Assembly: GCA_035295125.1 (NCBI GenBank) | Contig: DATGJP010000012.1 | Span: forward strand, 40,441 to 104,440 | Source of the DNA: JAICMB01 sp035295125 | GTDB lineage: Bacteria > Acidobacteriota > Terriglobia > Bryobacterales > Bryobacteraceae | DNA length: 64,000 nt | Direction of reading: 5' to 3' | In this document: positions 1 through 8,429 of the stretch, in pieces | Numbering within the stretch: position 1 is the stretch's first letter | Layout of the letters: every line of letters begins with the position of its first letter | The notes under the pieces: model-generated | The model's database searches: none | What the model saw: only the letters and a program-made list of their open reading frames with translations | Told to the model about the DNA's origin: nothing | Position numbers and translations under genes: made by a program

Positions 1-365
1 ATGTCCAGCTCGATGAATGGCCGTACCGCGTCGTGCACAGCCACCAACTCGGTCTCGACCGAGAGACTTGTGAGCGCGTTCTCCACCGATTGCTGCCTGG
101 TTTCGCCGCCCTCGACGAGCTTTACCGGCTTGCTGACCGCTTCCTGCTTCAACAGCTCGCCGACCCAGCCGATGTCCTCGCCGCGGAGCGCCACAATAAT
201 CTCGCTCACCCAGGGCGAGGAGACAAACTTCCGGATCGTATGCAGCAGGATCGGGGAGCCGTCGAGCAGCATGAACTGCTTCCGGCTGGTGCCGGCTTTT
301 TCGGGCGCCGGTTTGCCCATCCGCGTGCCAAGACCTGCCGCTGGCAGGATCACTGTAACTTTCAT
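1..365 (-). CDS. ispD: 2-C-methyl-D-erythritol 4-phosphate cytidylyltransferase, N-terminal part
   Basis: Reading the minus strand from the ATG at 365 gives a protein starting MKVTVILPAAGLGTRMG, the nucleotide-binding loop of IspD-type cytidylyltransferases (L-x-A-A-G-x-G-x-R-M-G). About residue 108 it has VHDAVRPF, the second IspD signature. The family makes CDP-methylerythritol in the non-mevalonate isoprenoid pathway in the cytoplasm. Only about 121 codons are present; the gene runs off the left edge of the window. It lies 15 bp downstream of the PIN/TRAM gene on the same strand. The same pairing (yacL-ispD) is known from Bacillus, which supports both calls. Confidence 0.9.
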   Translation of the reverse strand, partial: MKVTVILPAAGLGTRMGKPAPEKAGTSRKQFMLLDGSPILLHTIRKFVSSPWVSEIIVALRGEDIGWVGELLKQEAVSKPVKLVEGGETRQQSVENALTSLSVETELVAVHDAVRPFIELD

Positions 366-380
366 TCGCAGTCGCCGGTA

Positions 381-1529
381 CTAGCCGGATGTTGTCTTTG
401 CTTCAGCCGGCTGTGCCGGAGTTGGAGCACCGTCCCGCTGGCGTTCATGACGCGGCTCAGACGGTGCCTTGTCGTGTACTGCGTGGATGCGATCGTCAAA
501 ACGGCCAAAAATCATTTTACCGGCAGTCGTCTGTAGTACGCTGGTGACCGAAATGTCAATGGTCCGCGAAATCATTTTCTTCGCGTTGTCCACCACCACC
601 ATGGTGCCGTCATCCAGGTACGCAACACCCTGGTTGTACTCTTTTCCTTCCTTGAGGATGAAGACGCGCATGGTCTCACCCGGGAGTACGATCGGCTTCA
701 GGGCGTTCGCCAGTTCGTTGATGTTGAGGACCTCGACACCATGGAGACCGGCCACCTTATTCAGGTTGAAGTCATTTGTGACGATTTTGCAGTTGTAGAC
801 CTTCGCGAGCTCGATGAGCTTCATGTCGACCTCGCGAATATTGGGGAAGTCGTCTTCGAGGATCTGCACATTCAAGTGCGTCAGCTTTTGAATGCGTTGG
901 AGGATGTCGAGGCCGCGTCGTCCCCGGTTTCGTTTCAGCGCGTCGGCGGAGTCGGCGACCAGCTGCAGCTCGCGCAGTACAAACTGCGGAATGACGAGAG
1001 CTCCTTCGAGAAAGCCCGTCTCAACGATGTCGGCGATACGGCCGTCGATAATAACGCTCGTGTCGAGGATCTTGAACGCCTGTTCGGCCTGCTGCTCACC
1101 GCCAAAGAGGCCACCCAGGGCCCCGAGGTTGAGCATCTCGCCTTTGCTAGCCCCGACGATTAACCCGACATATGCCATCCAGAGGGAAAAAGCGATTTCG
1201 ATGAAGGCCAGGGAATCCGAACCCTGAGGAATGGCTTTTGACAGGATCAACGAAGCGAAATAGGCTCCACAAAGCCCCATAAGGGAACCCAGAGCGGCCC
1301 CGATGAGGCGTTTCAAAGTGACTTTTCGGACCTGAAGTTCGAAGGCAACGATACCGAGTCCAATGGCTATGCCTACCACAGTTCCAATCGGACGCGTCAG
1401 TCCGAAAGGCTGCAGATACCAGGCTGCACAGCCCAGCAGCGCTATGAAAAGGGAACGAAGAAAGAGCAGGTTTTTCACCGGCACCCCCAGTGCGCGGTTA
1501 CGCACACGGTTGGGATACATTAATCCCAC
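381..1529 (-). CDS. Membrane-anchored PIN/TRAM domain protein (YacL-like)
   Basis: A protein of up to 382 residues. The N-terminal ~135 residues contain about four hydrophobic helices. A PIN nuclease fold follows, starting at LDTSVIIDGR (about residue 154) with further acidic positions (Asp in VTNDFNLNKVA). The C-terminal ~80 residues match a TRAM RNA-binding domain (GKEYNQGVAYLDDGTMVVVDNA). This is the YacL family, probably a membrane-tethered ribonuclease of unknown substrate. The start is uncertain: GTG at 1529 and ATG at 1520 lack a clear ribosome site. GTG at 1478 follows a G-rich stretch and begins KNLLFLRSLFIALLG just before the first helix, so it may be the true start. Likely co-transcribed with ispD. 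Confidence 0.85.
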   Translation of the reverse strand: MGLMYPNRVRNRALGVPVKNLLFLRSLFIALLGCAAWYLQPFGLTRPIGTVVGIAIGLGIVAFELQVRKVTLKRLIGAALGSLMGLCGAYFASLILSKAIPQGSDSLAFIEIAFSLWMAYVGLIVGASKGEMLNLGALGGLFGGEQQAEQAFKILDTSVIIDGRIADIVETGFLEGALVIPQFVLRELQLVADSADALKRNRGRRGLDILQRIQKLTHLNVQILEDDFPNIREVDMKLIELAKVYNCKIVTNDFNLNKVAGLHGVEVLNINELANALKPIVLPGETMRVFILKEGKEYNQGVAYLDDGTMVVVDNAKKMISRTIDISVTSVLQTTAGKMIFGRFDDRIHAVHDKAPSEPRHERQRDGAPTPAQPAEAKTTSG

Positions 1530-1676
1530 GTTACAAGTTGCGCATTGAGTATATCACTGATTACGCGTCTTTGCCCGTGGGCATGAAACAGGCGTGGTGG
1601 AGAATGTTTGATGGGAGAGAGAGGCGGGGTACCAGGACGGACTCTGGATCGGCGGGGCGCTCGTCCGGAGTTATTG

Positions 1677-2129
1677 CTACAGAGCTTTGGCCAATTCTTC
1701 GGCGAACGCGCTTTGCGGTCCCTGATGGCCCTGATGCGCGCGCTTGTGCTTCTTACCGCCGCGCTCACGGCGTTGCGGCCGGTCCGTTGGAGCAGCAGCG
1801 GTAGTAGTTGTAGCGGTGGTGGCCACCCCCGCCATCGCGGGAACGGGCCGTCCTTGAACGCCAAGCTGCTGTCGTGATTTCGGGGGCTGGGCCTGGTTGG
1901 CGCGCAGCAATCGGTCTTCGAGCGGCGCGCGATCAAAGCGGCGGATGATGAGATTCATCTCTTCCGAATTGGGCGCATCGATGAAGGCGAAACCTTTGGA
2001 TTCCTGGGTCTCAGGGTTGCGGATTACTTTGACGTCGTCGAAGACGAGGCTCTCGGCGTTCAGCCACGCTTTGATATCGTCCTTGGTTACCCAGACGGGT
2101 AGATTTCCGAGGAAAACAGTAAAACTCAT
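1677..2129 (-). CDS. RNA-binding protein with one RRM domain and a basic tail
   Basis: 150 residues. Residues 1-80 form an RNA recognition motif: the RNP2-like strand is FTVFLGNLP (residues 3-11) and the RNP1-like strand is SKGFAFIDA (about 44-52), both with aromatic positions kept. The remaining ~70 residues are low-complexity: a Pro/Gln linker, a Thr/Ala run, then an Arg/Lys/His-rich tail (RRERGGKKHKRAHQGHQG). Small single-RRM proteins occur in cyanobacteria and several other bacteria, where roles are poorly defined. A promoter-like sequence lies about 75 bp upstream. Target RNA is unknown. Confidence 0.85.
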   Translation of the reverse strand: MSFTVFLGNLPVWVTKDDIKAWLNAESLVFDDVKVIRNPETQESKGFAFIDAPNSEEMNLIIRRFDRAPLEDRLLRANQAQPPKSRQQLGVQGRPVPAMAGVATTATTTTAAAPTDRPQRRERGGKKHKRAHQGHQGPQSAFAEELAKAL

Positions 2130-2202
2130 TCTTATGTGTATTTAGCTCCGTAGGGGATTTGAGGGATCTGCTTCGAGGAGGCGATCCATGAAAGCTACTC
2201 CG

Positions 2203-2232
2203 ATAGTATCACAGCGTTGAAATCGACGCCAA
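2203..2232 (-). promoter_or_regulatory. Candidate promoter of the RRM gene
   Basis: On the minus strand TTGGCG (2227-2232) and TACTAT (2203-2208) are separated by 18 bp, resembling a sigma-70 -35/-10 pair. Transcription would begin near 2196 and leave a leader of about 65 nt before the RRM start at 2129. Called by eye only. Confidence 0.4.
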
Positions 2233-2345
2233 GAGAAATCTTCGGTAAGTATTTCGTTCGCAAGGAGAAGGGCTGACGGCCAGGCGCAGTGACCGGGAAT
2301 GTTTCAGTTCAATTTATCAAACTCCTCTTGACGGGCGGATTATGT

Positions 2346-3929
2346 ATGACCATAATAGCCAATATGGTCACAGATCAGAAGAACGTGCTGATTGTGGGAG
2401 CCGGACCCACGGGTCTGACCCTCGCTTGCCGCTGCCGACAGCTCGGTTTGGACGTGCGAATCATCGATCGCAAGCCGGGTCCAGCCAGAACTTCCAATGC
2501 CATCGGTCTGCAATACCGCGTGTCCGAAATCCTGCAGATTATGGGGATTTACGATCGTTTTGCTGGTGAAAGCTGCTCGCCAACGGCGGTGAACCTCTAC
2601 TCCGGCGAGCGGCAGTTGCTGCAGTTCCAGTTTCTGGCCGATGGCCGTCCGGGGAGCGCCGGAACCTTCGAACCTCGAGCGCTGATGATTCCGCAGAGCC
2701 GGACGGAGGAGCTCTTAGGAAATTTCTTGTCGGAAATCGGCGGGCGCGTCGAATGGAATACCGATCTGCTCGACTACCACCAGCGAGAAGATGGCGTTTC
2801 CGCGCGATTATCGGTTGAGGGTGGCAAGGAGACGTGGTCGGGCGCATGGCTGGTAAGCTGCGAAGGATCGCACAGCCGAGTCCGTAAGCAAGCGGGCATA
2901 GCCTTTCGCGGCAAGACCTACCCGCTGCACTTTGTTCTCGCCGATTTCCGGATTAACAGGGGCCTGCCGGGAGGAGAAAACCATGTCTGGTTGCATCCGG
3001 ACGGCGCGGTCGCCCTGCTGCCATTGCCGGGTGATGGGTTGTGGCGATGCATTGTAGAACTTCGATCGCGCCCATCCGGCGATACATGGACACTTCTTCG
3101 GGATGCGCTTTCTGAACGCGTCGCCGTGGCTGCAAAGTTCGAAATTGACGCGCCCGAGTGGGTGTCCGGCTTCGATATTCACTGCCGCCTCGTCGATCGA
3201 TATCGCGATGGGCGCATTTTCCTCGCCGGCGACGCAGCCCACATTCACAGCTATACCGGAGGACAGGGCATCGCGACCGGCGTTCAGGACGCGTTCAACC
3301 TGGCCTGGAAACTGGCGCGGGTGGCCGGCGGTGCTCCTGAGGCACTGCTCGATACCTATGAAGAAGAGCGGCGCCTTCAGGCAGAGATGGTTCTCAGGCA
3401 GACCGATCGAGTGACCAGCCTTCTCATCTCGACCACACCTTGGAAGCGCCGGCTGCGGGAGTGGATTGTGCTGCCGACATTACGGTCGGCCTGGTTTCAG
3501 AGGCGCTTCTTCGGGAAGTTTACGCAGCTCAATGTCCGTTACCGTCAAAGCCTGCTATCGCAGGGCCCGCGATCGGGCGAACGCGCACCCGACCTTGCGT
3601 TGCCGGAGGGGACATTATTCGAAAAGCTGCGAGCCGGAAAGCCACTCATTTTGCTGGGCGCCAATGTTGGGTCTCCCGCGTTGCTCGCTGCCCTGATGCG
3701 GCTGAACCTCCTGCCACAAATCCGTGGTGCAGGCAACTCGCTCATTTTCGTTCGTCCAGACGGACATTTCGGCCTCGTTCAACGCTCGTTCCGGCCGCGG
3801 GAACTGAAAGAATACCTCAAGCTGGTATGCGATCCCGAGCGGGTCGAGGCGGCCTTTTCGGACACGCTTCATAATGAATTGGAGCCCCTTTGCCACGCGC
3901 TTTCACCGAAGTCGAACGCCAGGTCCTGA
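2346..3929 (+). CDS. FAD-dependent monooxygenase (PHBH / FAD_binding_3 family)
   Basis: About 527 residues from the chosen ATG. The N-terminus has the dinucleotide-binding motif VLIVGAGPTGLTLA (residues ~12-25). The FAD ribityl-binding motif FLAGDAAHIHSYTGGQG sits near residue 291. The last ~130 residues resemble the thioredoxin-like C-terminal domain of aromatic hydroxylases such as phenol or pentachlorophenol monooxygenases. It likely hydroxylates an aromatic or polyketide-like compound using NAD(P)H and O2; the substrate cannot be told. ATG at 2346 gives the usual short lead-in to the Rossmann fold; GTG 2289 and ATG 2364 are alternatives. Its 3' end overlaps the TetR gene by 40 bp, so the two are probably co-transcribed and the regulator may sense the substrate or product. 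Confidence 0.85.
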   Translation: MTIIANMVTDQKNVLIVGAGPTGLTLACRCRQLGLDVRIIDRKPGPARTSNAIGLQYRVSEILQIMGIYDRFAGESCSPTAVNLYSGERQLLQFQFLADGRPGSAGTFEPRALMIPQSRTEELLGNFLSEIGGRVEWNTDLLDYHQREDGVSARLSVEGGKETWSGAWLVSCEGSHSRVRKQAGIAFRGKTYPLHFVLADFRINRGLPGGENHVWLHPDGAVALLPLPGDGLWRCIVELRSRPSGDTWTLLRDALSERVAVAAKFEIDAPEWVSGFDIHCRLVDRYRDGRIFLAGDAAHIHSYTGGQGIATGVQDAFNLAWKLARVAGGAPEALLDTYEEERRLQAEMVLRQTDRVTSLLISTTPWKRRLREWIVLPTLRSAWFQRRFFGKFTQLNVRYRQSLLSQGPRSGERAPDLALPEGTLFEKLRAGKPLILLGANVGSPALLAALMRLNLLPQIRGAGNSLIFVRPDGHFGLVQRSFRPRELKEYLKLVCDPERVEAAFSDTLHNELEPLCHALSPKSNARS

Positions 3930-4504
3930 CACGCAAACTGCGCCAGGCGGGTAGCAACGCCATCGCCCGTTACGGGTTGCGAAAGCTCAACGTGGAAGAC
4001 GTCGCGCGGGAGGCGGGCATATCGAAGGGCGCCTTTTACCTGTTCTTTCCATCGAAGGAAGCGCTGGTGGTCGACATCCTGGGGACCATCGAGACAACCA
4101 TGCGCCAGGAACTGGAAGCCCGCTTGAACGAGCCGGCGACCTCAGCGCGCGAGGTCATCGTGCGATTTCTACGACATCTTTTCGACGTGGTCGAGCGCGA
4201 GCCCGTTCTGGCTGTGCTCACGAACCCCGAAGAAGCAGGTTACCTGTTCCGGGCGGTGCCCCCGGAGGAATTAGCTCGCCGGAAATTGGATGATGACCGC
4301 TATTTTGAAGCCCTTTTCGCCCGCTGGCAGAACGAAGGGGTACTGGAGCCTATCGACGTCCACGTTCTCAGCGGCTTGCCCAGCATGGTTCTCGCCTTGG
4401 CGCAGCAGAAAGAAATGATCGGTAGGGACCGCTTCCCGGCGCTGATGGATTTGTTGATCGAGAGCCTGGCGCACCGGCTTGCGCCGCGTAAGAAAGGCCG
4501 CTGA
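3890..4504 (+). CDS. TetR/AcrR family transcriptional regulator
   Basis: 204 residues starting at TTG, inside the end of the monooxygenase gene. Residues ~30-58 carry the TetR helix-turn-helix (LNVEDVAREAGISKGAFYLF, then FPSKEALV). The rest is helical and would bind ligand and dimerise. The 40-bp overlap with the upstream monooxygenase indicates one transcript, so it may control that enzyme and itself. I saw no convincing palindromic operator upstream of the monooxygenase. Confidence 0.85.
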   Translation: MPRAFTEVERQVLTRKLRQAGSNAIARYGLRKLNVEDVAREAGISKGAFYLFFPSKEALVVDILGTIETTMRQELEARLNEPATSAREVIVRFLRHLFDVVEREPVLAVLTNPEEAGYLFRAVPPEELARRKLDDDRYFEALFARWQNEGVLEPIDVHVLSGLPSMVLALAQQKEMIGRDRFPALMDLLIESLAHRLAPRKKGR

Positions 4505-4517
4505 CGAGGATAGAATT

Positions 4518-5219
4518 ATGGCGGCGAAGGACTTCGTGCAGGCCATGCGGGTGGCACTCCGCGAGTTGGCGGATCCGGCCAGGGCGCCGTTGATGCAGGC
4601 TTATATGAAGTCGGGTATGCCGTTTCTTGGAGTGCCGACACCTCTCCATCGGCGAGCTGGTACGTCGGTGATTCGAGCGTATCCCCTCGATTCGGAAGAG
4701 GAGTGGCGCGAGGCGGTGTTGGAGTTGTGGCGTGGAGCCCAGTACCGTGAAGAGCGGTACGCCGCAATCGGACTCGCCAACCATACTGCGTATCGCCGAC
4801 ATCACACCATGCGTGCGCTGCCGATTTATGAGGAGATGATCACGTCCGGCGCGTGGTGGGACTATGTCGATTTCATCGCCGGCCACAATATCGGTGAGCT
4901 TCTGCGGCTTTATCCCGCGAAGATGGGGAAGATTCTGCGGCGGTGGGCGGCGTGCGACGACATCTGGAAGCGCCGCAGCGCTATTCTTGCGCAGCTTGGC
5001 TTTAAGGGAGATACGGATCTCGAACTGCTCTATGACTGCATTCGTCCATCGCTCGGGTCCAAGGAATTCTTTCTGCGGAAGGGGATTGGGTGGGCTTTGC
5101 GCCAATACGCTTGGACAGATCCCGACGAGGTGATCCGGTACGTTGCGGAGCATGACGCGGAACTGAGCCCGCTGAGCAAGCGCGAAGCACTGAAAAACAC
5201 TAAGGTACGGACAGTTTAG
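4518..5219 (+). CDS. AlkD-like DNA alkylation repair (HEAT-repeat) protein
   Basis: 233 residues from the ATG at 4518, which lies 13 bp after the TetR stop with GAGGA upstream. The sequence matches the AlkD-type DNA glycosylase family: all-helical HEAT-like repeats with YREERYAAIGLA, WWDYVDFIAGH and WKRRSAILAQL, the latter two in the regions that in AlkD face the DNA. The family excises bulky or cationic alkylated bases (3-methyladenine, 7-methylguanine) without base flipping. It could form the last gene of a monooxygenase-tetR-alkD transcript, but a functional tie is not evident. Confidence 0.85.
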   Translation: MAAKDFVQAMRVALRELADPARAPLMQAYMKSGMPFLGVPTPLHRRAGTSVIRAYPLDSEEEWREAVLELWRGAQYREERYAAIGLANHTAYRRHHTMRALPIYEEMITSGAWWDYVDFIAGHNIGELLRLYPAKMGKILRRWAACDDIWKRRSAILAQLGFKGDTDLELLYDCIRPSLGSKEFFLRKGIGWALRQYAWTDPDEVIRYVAEHDAELSPLSKREALKNTKVRTV

Positions 5220-5677
5220 GTGGCGAAAACGGGACGTCTATGACAGTTTCCACTCGAGAAACGCTTCGACCAACGCGGAACTCCGTAAGAGCTTGCCAAA
5301 CCTCGTAGAGGCATTAGTGCGATTGAATCAAGGCTTCTAACGCTAGAAACGGCCCCTTTCGGTATCCGGAACGTCGAAAAAGAACCTTACGGGTTCACCC
5401 ACCTTTGGCAACCGGTCATGAATAATCGCGCCGCATTGAATTCCGCGATGCACTCACTTTCTCTCTGACTAGCTAGCCGCTGCTGCGAATGGGTCAACCG
5501 GGTCAGGTCTACAAGGTGGGGGACTCGTACACCACTCGTGGCCTCACGCATCGTGAGGCTCAATGCCACTTAGGTTTCTCTAAGAAACTAGTAGTTCGGC
5601 TCCCTGCAGGGGCCATCCTGGCGCCGGCAGGCGGTTTAACACCCCTACAGGGTTCAATTGAGGCCGCGATTCCTTTC
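5220..5677. other. Non-coding region with a run of hairpins
   Basis: No convincing gene in 458 bp. The right half holds four consecutive hairpins: GCCTCACG-CAT-CGTGAGGC at 5541-5559, GTTTCT-CTA-AGAAAC at 5574-5588, the palindrome CCCTGCAGGG at 5602-5611 inside a longer GGC/GCC stem, and ACCC-CTACA-GGGT at 5641-5653. None is followed by a clear T run on either strand. The region lies beyond the 3' ends of two convergent genes (alkD-like and HD-GYP/GGDEF), so it could simply stop transcription, or it could be an unrecognised structured RNA. Confidence 0.45.
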
Positions 5678-8119
5678 TTATTGCACTGCGCCGACCCAGG
5701 GTTTCGCGGGCGCGTTCGGGACTAAATCCATGCGCTTGTGCAACTGTTTGGTGGAGTACATGCGTCGATCCGCCGCGCTCAAGAGGCCTTCTGCGTCGTT
5801 GCCGTCTTCGGGATAGATCGCGGCCCCAATGCTGAGCGACAACAGCGACTCGCCGCAAACCGCCATCCCGGTAACACGCACGGCATTTTCAAGCTGCGCA
5901 ATACGCTCGTGCAACTTGTCGCCCGATAGTCCAGGGATTACGATGACAAACTCATCACCGCCCATACGGGCGACGTAATCGTACTCGCGGCAGTTTTCCT
6001 TGAAGGCGATTGAGACGAGTTGCAGAACACGGTTGCCTTCCAGGTGCCCAAAGCGGTCATTGATCTGCTTGAAGCCGTCGAGGTCCCCCACCAGCACAGT
6101 CAGGGGGCCGCCGGAGCGCTTAGAACGGTTGATCTCACCATCCAGATGTAAAAAGAGCGAGCGGGCATTCGGGAGATTCGTCAGGTAGTCCGTAGTGGCG
6201 CAGGATTCCACCTGGCGGTATTTCAAGGCGTTCTCGATGGCCAGCGAGACTTTGGATGTCAGCGCCAGCAGTACGCGCAAGTTGTCCTTGGTAAAGGAGT
6301 CTTTTTCGGAGCGATAGAGCGTGAGCGCACCGATGACGCCATTCAAGCCCGTCAACGGCACGGAAAGGGCGGAACGCAGCACGCTGAACTTGGTCGCATC
6401 GTTGAGATAGGACGGCTCAACCGACGGGTTGCCGTTGATGATGGCCTTGTTGTTCTCTGCGACCCATCCCGAGAGGCCGTCGCCCATGGGAATTGCAAGG
6501 GACGAGAAAAGGCGAAAATCGTCGCCACTGACGTATTCGGGGACGAGTTTGTCTTCCTTAATGACATAGATGGCTATGCCGTCGTAGGGAACGATATGTT
6601 TGAGACGGACCGCCAGCACCGAGAGAGTCTCACCGAGGCTGAGCGAATTGCCAATCGCTTGTGTGATCTCGAACAGCGCCTGGACTTCCTGCCGCGCGGC
6701 GGCGATCGATTCCAGGAAGAAGAGCGGCTCGTTCTTCTGGCCGCTTGCCGGGGATGCCTGGTTGACTTCGAACCCGGCTGCGGGGGCTTGTCCATTCTGG
6801 ATGCGGAGCCGCGTGGAAAGCTCTTTGCGCTTACCGACGGGCATCTTGCGGACCGTTTCTTCCAGTTCCAGGTAACGGCGCGCCAGCACTTCGATCACCC
6901 GCGGGTCGAACGACGTCCCCGCTTCGGACTTGACCTTGGCCATCGCATCATCGAGTGGCAGCGCCCGGCGATACTGACGATCCGAGGCGAGCGCATCCAG
7001 GCAATCGACAGCCGAGAGGATTCGGGCGCCAATGGGAATGTCCTCACCACGCAGCCCGAAAGGATATCCCGACCCATCCCATTTCTCGTGATGAGCCCGC
7101 ACAATCGGCACAACGGGATACGGGAAATCGACTTCCTCCAGAATTTCCGCCCCCACCAGGGGATGGATTTTCATCTTTTCGAACTCTTCCGGAGTGAGCT
7201 TGCCGGGTTTCGAAATGATGTGCTCCGGTACGGCCAGTTTGCCGATGTCGTGCAGGAGAGAAGCCGCTCGCAAGGCTGCAATTTCGTCCTCAGTCAACCC
7301 CAGTTCCTTGCCGATTTCGAGGGCGTAAACCTGTACACGGCGGAGGTGCTCGTGGGTGTTATGATCCTTGGCGTCAATGGCCAGGGAAAGCGCCTCAATG
7401 GTCCTCAGGTGCAGAGCGGCGACCTGCTCGGCGTGCAGTTTCTCGCCTTCGAGGCGGCCCAGGTACTGCCGGTATGAGCGGAAGATTACGTACACCAGGG
7501 GCAGGATGAACAATGAAATCTGCCATCCGAAGTGCTGATTCGCGATGTGCAGGATCTGCGCTATACCGGCGCCGATCATGTAGTACGGGAACGACCAGAA
7601 ATAGCAGGCCTGCCAGGTCTTTCGAAACGACTTTGATTCCGTGATGGAAATAATGGCGGCAACCGGGAAGGTATTGGCCACGAAGTAGACACAGGCCACA
7701 AGCGCCACCAGCAGCGGCTCGCTGAAGTTGGGTCCACGCAGGAACCGCGCATGGTAGACACTCGACGCAAGTGCTATGGCAATGGCGACGTTGGTGACGT
7801 TGAACAGGACCTGAGCCGACGTCGGTTTGCTCCGGGTTCGCCAGATGCATTGAATAATGTTGGCGGTACAGCCGATCAGCAGGGTTTCGGGTACGCTCAG
7901 TTCGATGATTCCTACCAGGACGAACAGGAAGTTGACCGACATGGTGCCGGTGACGCCTGGCAGAGAAACTTTCAGAACGGAAGCAATGATCGAGATGAGG
8001 TAGTAGCAAATGAAACGCTGAAGGTCCACGGCGTGCCACTGCATACCGCCCGACAGGATCTCGGCGAGACCCAGGGCGGCTATGGCTCCGATAAATGCCT
8101 TGGCGTTTGGACGCAGCAT
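5678..8119 (-). CDS. Membrane-bound HD-GYP / GAF / GGDEF cyclic-di-GMP protein
   Basis: 813 residues. The first ~220 residues are hydrophobic with about six or seven membrane helices and no recognisable sensor. An HD-GYP phosphodiesterase domain follows, with LLHDIGKLAVPEH near residue 290 and HHEKWDGSGYPFGL near 340. A GAF domain covers roughly 470-620. A GGDEF diguanylate cyclase domain ends the protein, with intact RMGGDEFVIVIPG near residue 717. Both catalytic signatures are kept, so it could in principle make and break c-di-GMP; many such pairs have only one active side. No c-di-GMP riboswitch or PilZ gene is seen nearby. It is divergent from the radical SAM gene. Confidence 0.92.
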   Translation of the reverse strand: MLRPNAKAFIGAIAALGLAEILSGGMQWHAVDLQRFICYYLISIIASVLKVSLPGVTGTMSVNFLFVLVGIIELSVPETLLIGCTANIIQCIWRTRSKPTSAQVLFNVTNVAIAIALASSVYHARFLRGPNFSEPLLVALVACVYFVANTFPVAAIISITESKSFRKTWQACYFWSFPYYMIGAGIAQILHIANQHFGWQISLFILPLVYVIFRSYRQYLGRLEGEKLHAEQVAALHLRTIEALSLAIDAKDHNTHEHLRRVQVYALEIGKELGLTEDEIAALRAASLLHDIGKLAVPEHIISKPGKLTPEEFEKMKIHPLVGAEILEEVDFPYPVVPIVRAHHEKWDGSGYPFGLRGEDIPIGARILSAVDCLDALASDRQYRRALPLDDAMAKVKSEAGTSFDPRVIEVLARRYLELEETVRKMPVGKRKELSTRLRIQNGQAPAAGFEVNQASPASGQKNEPLFFLESIAAARQEVQALFEITQAIGNSLSLGETLSVLAVRLKHIVPYDGIAIYVIKEDKLVPEYVSGDDFRLFSSLAIPMGDGLSGWVAENNKAIINGNPSVEPSYLNDATKFSVLRSALSVPLTGLNGVIGALTLYRSEKDSFTKDNLRVLLALTSKVSLAIENALKYRQVESCATTDYLTNLPNARSLFLHLDGEINRSKRSGGPLTVLVGDLDGFKQINDRFGHLEGNRVLQLVSIAFKENCREYDYVARMGGDEFVIVIPGLSGDKLHERIAQLENAVRVTGMAVCGESLLSLSIGAAIYPEDGNDAEGLLSAADRRMYSTKQLHKRMDLVPNAPAKPWVGAVQ

Positions 8120-8429
8120 TCAGGTATTGCTCCGCAACTCTCCTTCCGGACCTAAGTTATTGAGAAACATAGCTGAGCAATGAATAATGAGACAGCTTGT
8201 CAGATGCCATGAGACAAACTGGCGCATTGAGGGTTCCGGAACGTCGGTCCGTCCAGGTACATCGTGGGGCCCTAACATGGCCCCCGTCTAATCGGCACTT
8301 TTGAACATTGGAATTAGAGGACTACGACGAAGGGTAATAGGAATCACAGATATAACGATTACATTACTATTACGTCCAACGGCCGCTGTTGGCTCTACTA
8401 TTGACCTGGGGACCGCACATGTTTAACCA
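8120..8429. promoter_or_regulatory. Divergent intergenic region between HD-GYP/GGDEF and radical SAM genes
   Basis: 310 bp without a gene, lower in GC than the flanking genes near 8330-8390. It contains the perfect palindrome GTTCCGGAAC (8233-8242) and an inverted repeat GGGGCC-N7-GGCCCC (8266-8284). It must hold both divergent promoters, but I could not pick convincing -35/-10 pairs. The 12-mer TCCGGAACGTCG at 8235-8246 also occurs at 5365-5376, on the other side of the HD-GYP gene. Confidence 0.4.

Noticed and set aside
5491..5515. SRP RNA-like string (GTCAACCGGGTCAGGTC...AAGG)
   Set aside because: It resembles the conserved domain IV of bacterial SRP RNA, but the GNRA loop and the following AGCAG loop strand are missing, so the fold would not form.
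5490..5680. Possible 6S RNA on the minus strand (CCCCTG...GAGCCGA-like blocks)
   Set aside because: Some blocks resemble 6S RNA, but the 5' and 3' ends do not pair into the long closing stem, so I only report a structured region.
6596..7477. 293-codon open frame opposite the HD-GYP gene
   Set aside because: It lies within an unambiguous catalytic domain on the other strand and has no recognisable domain.
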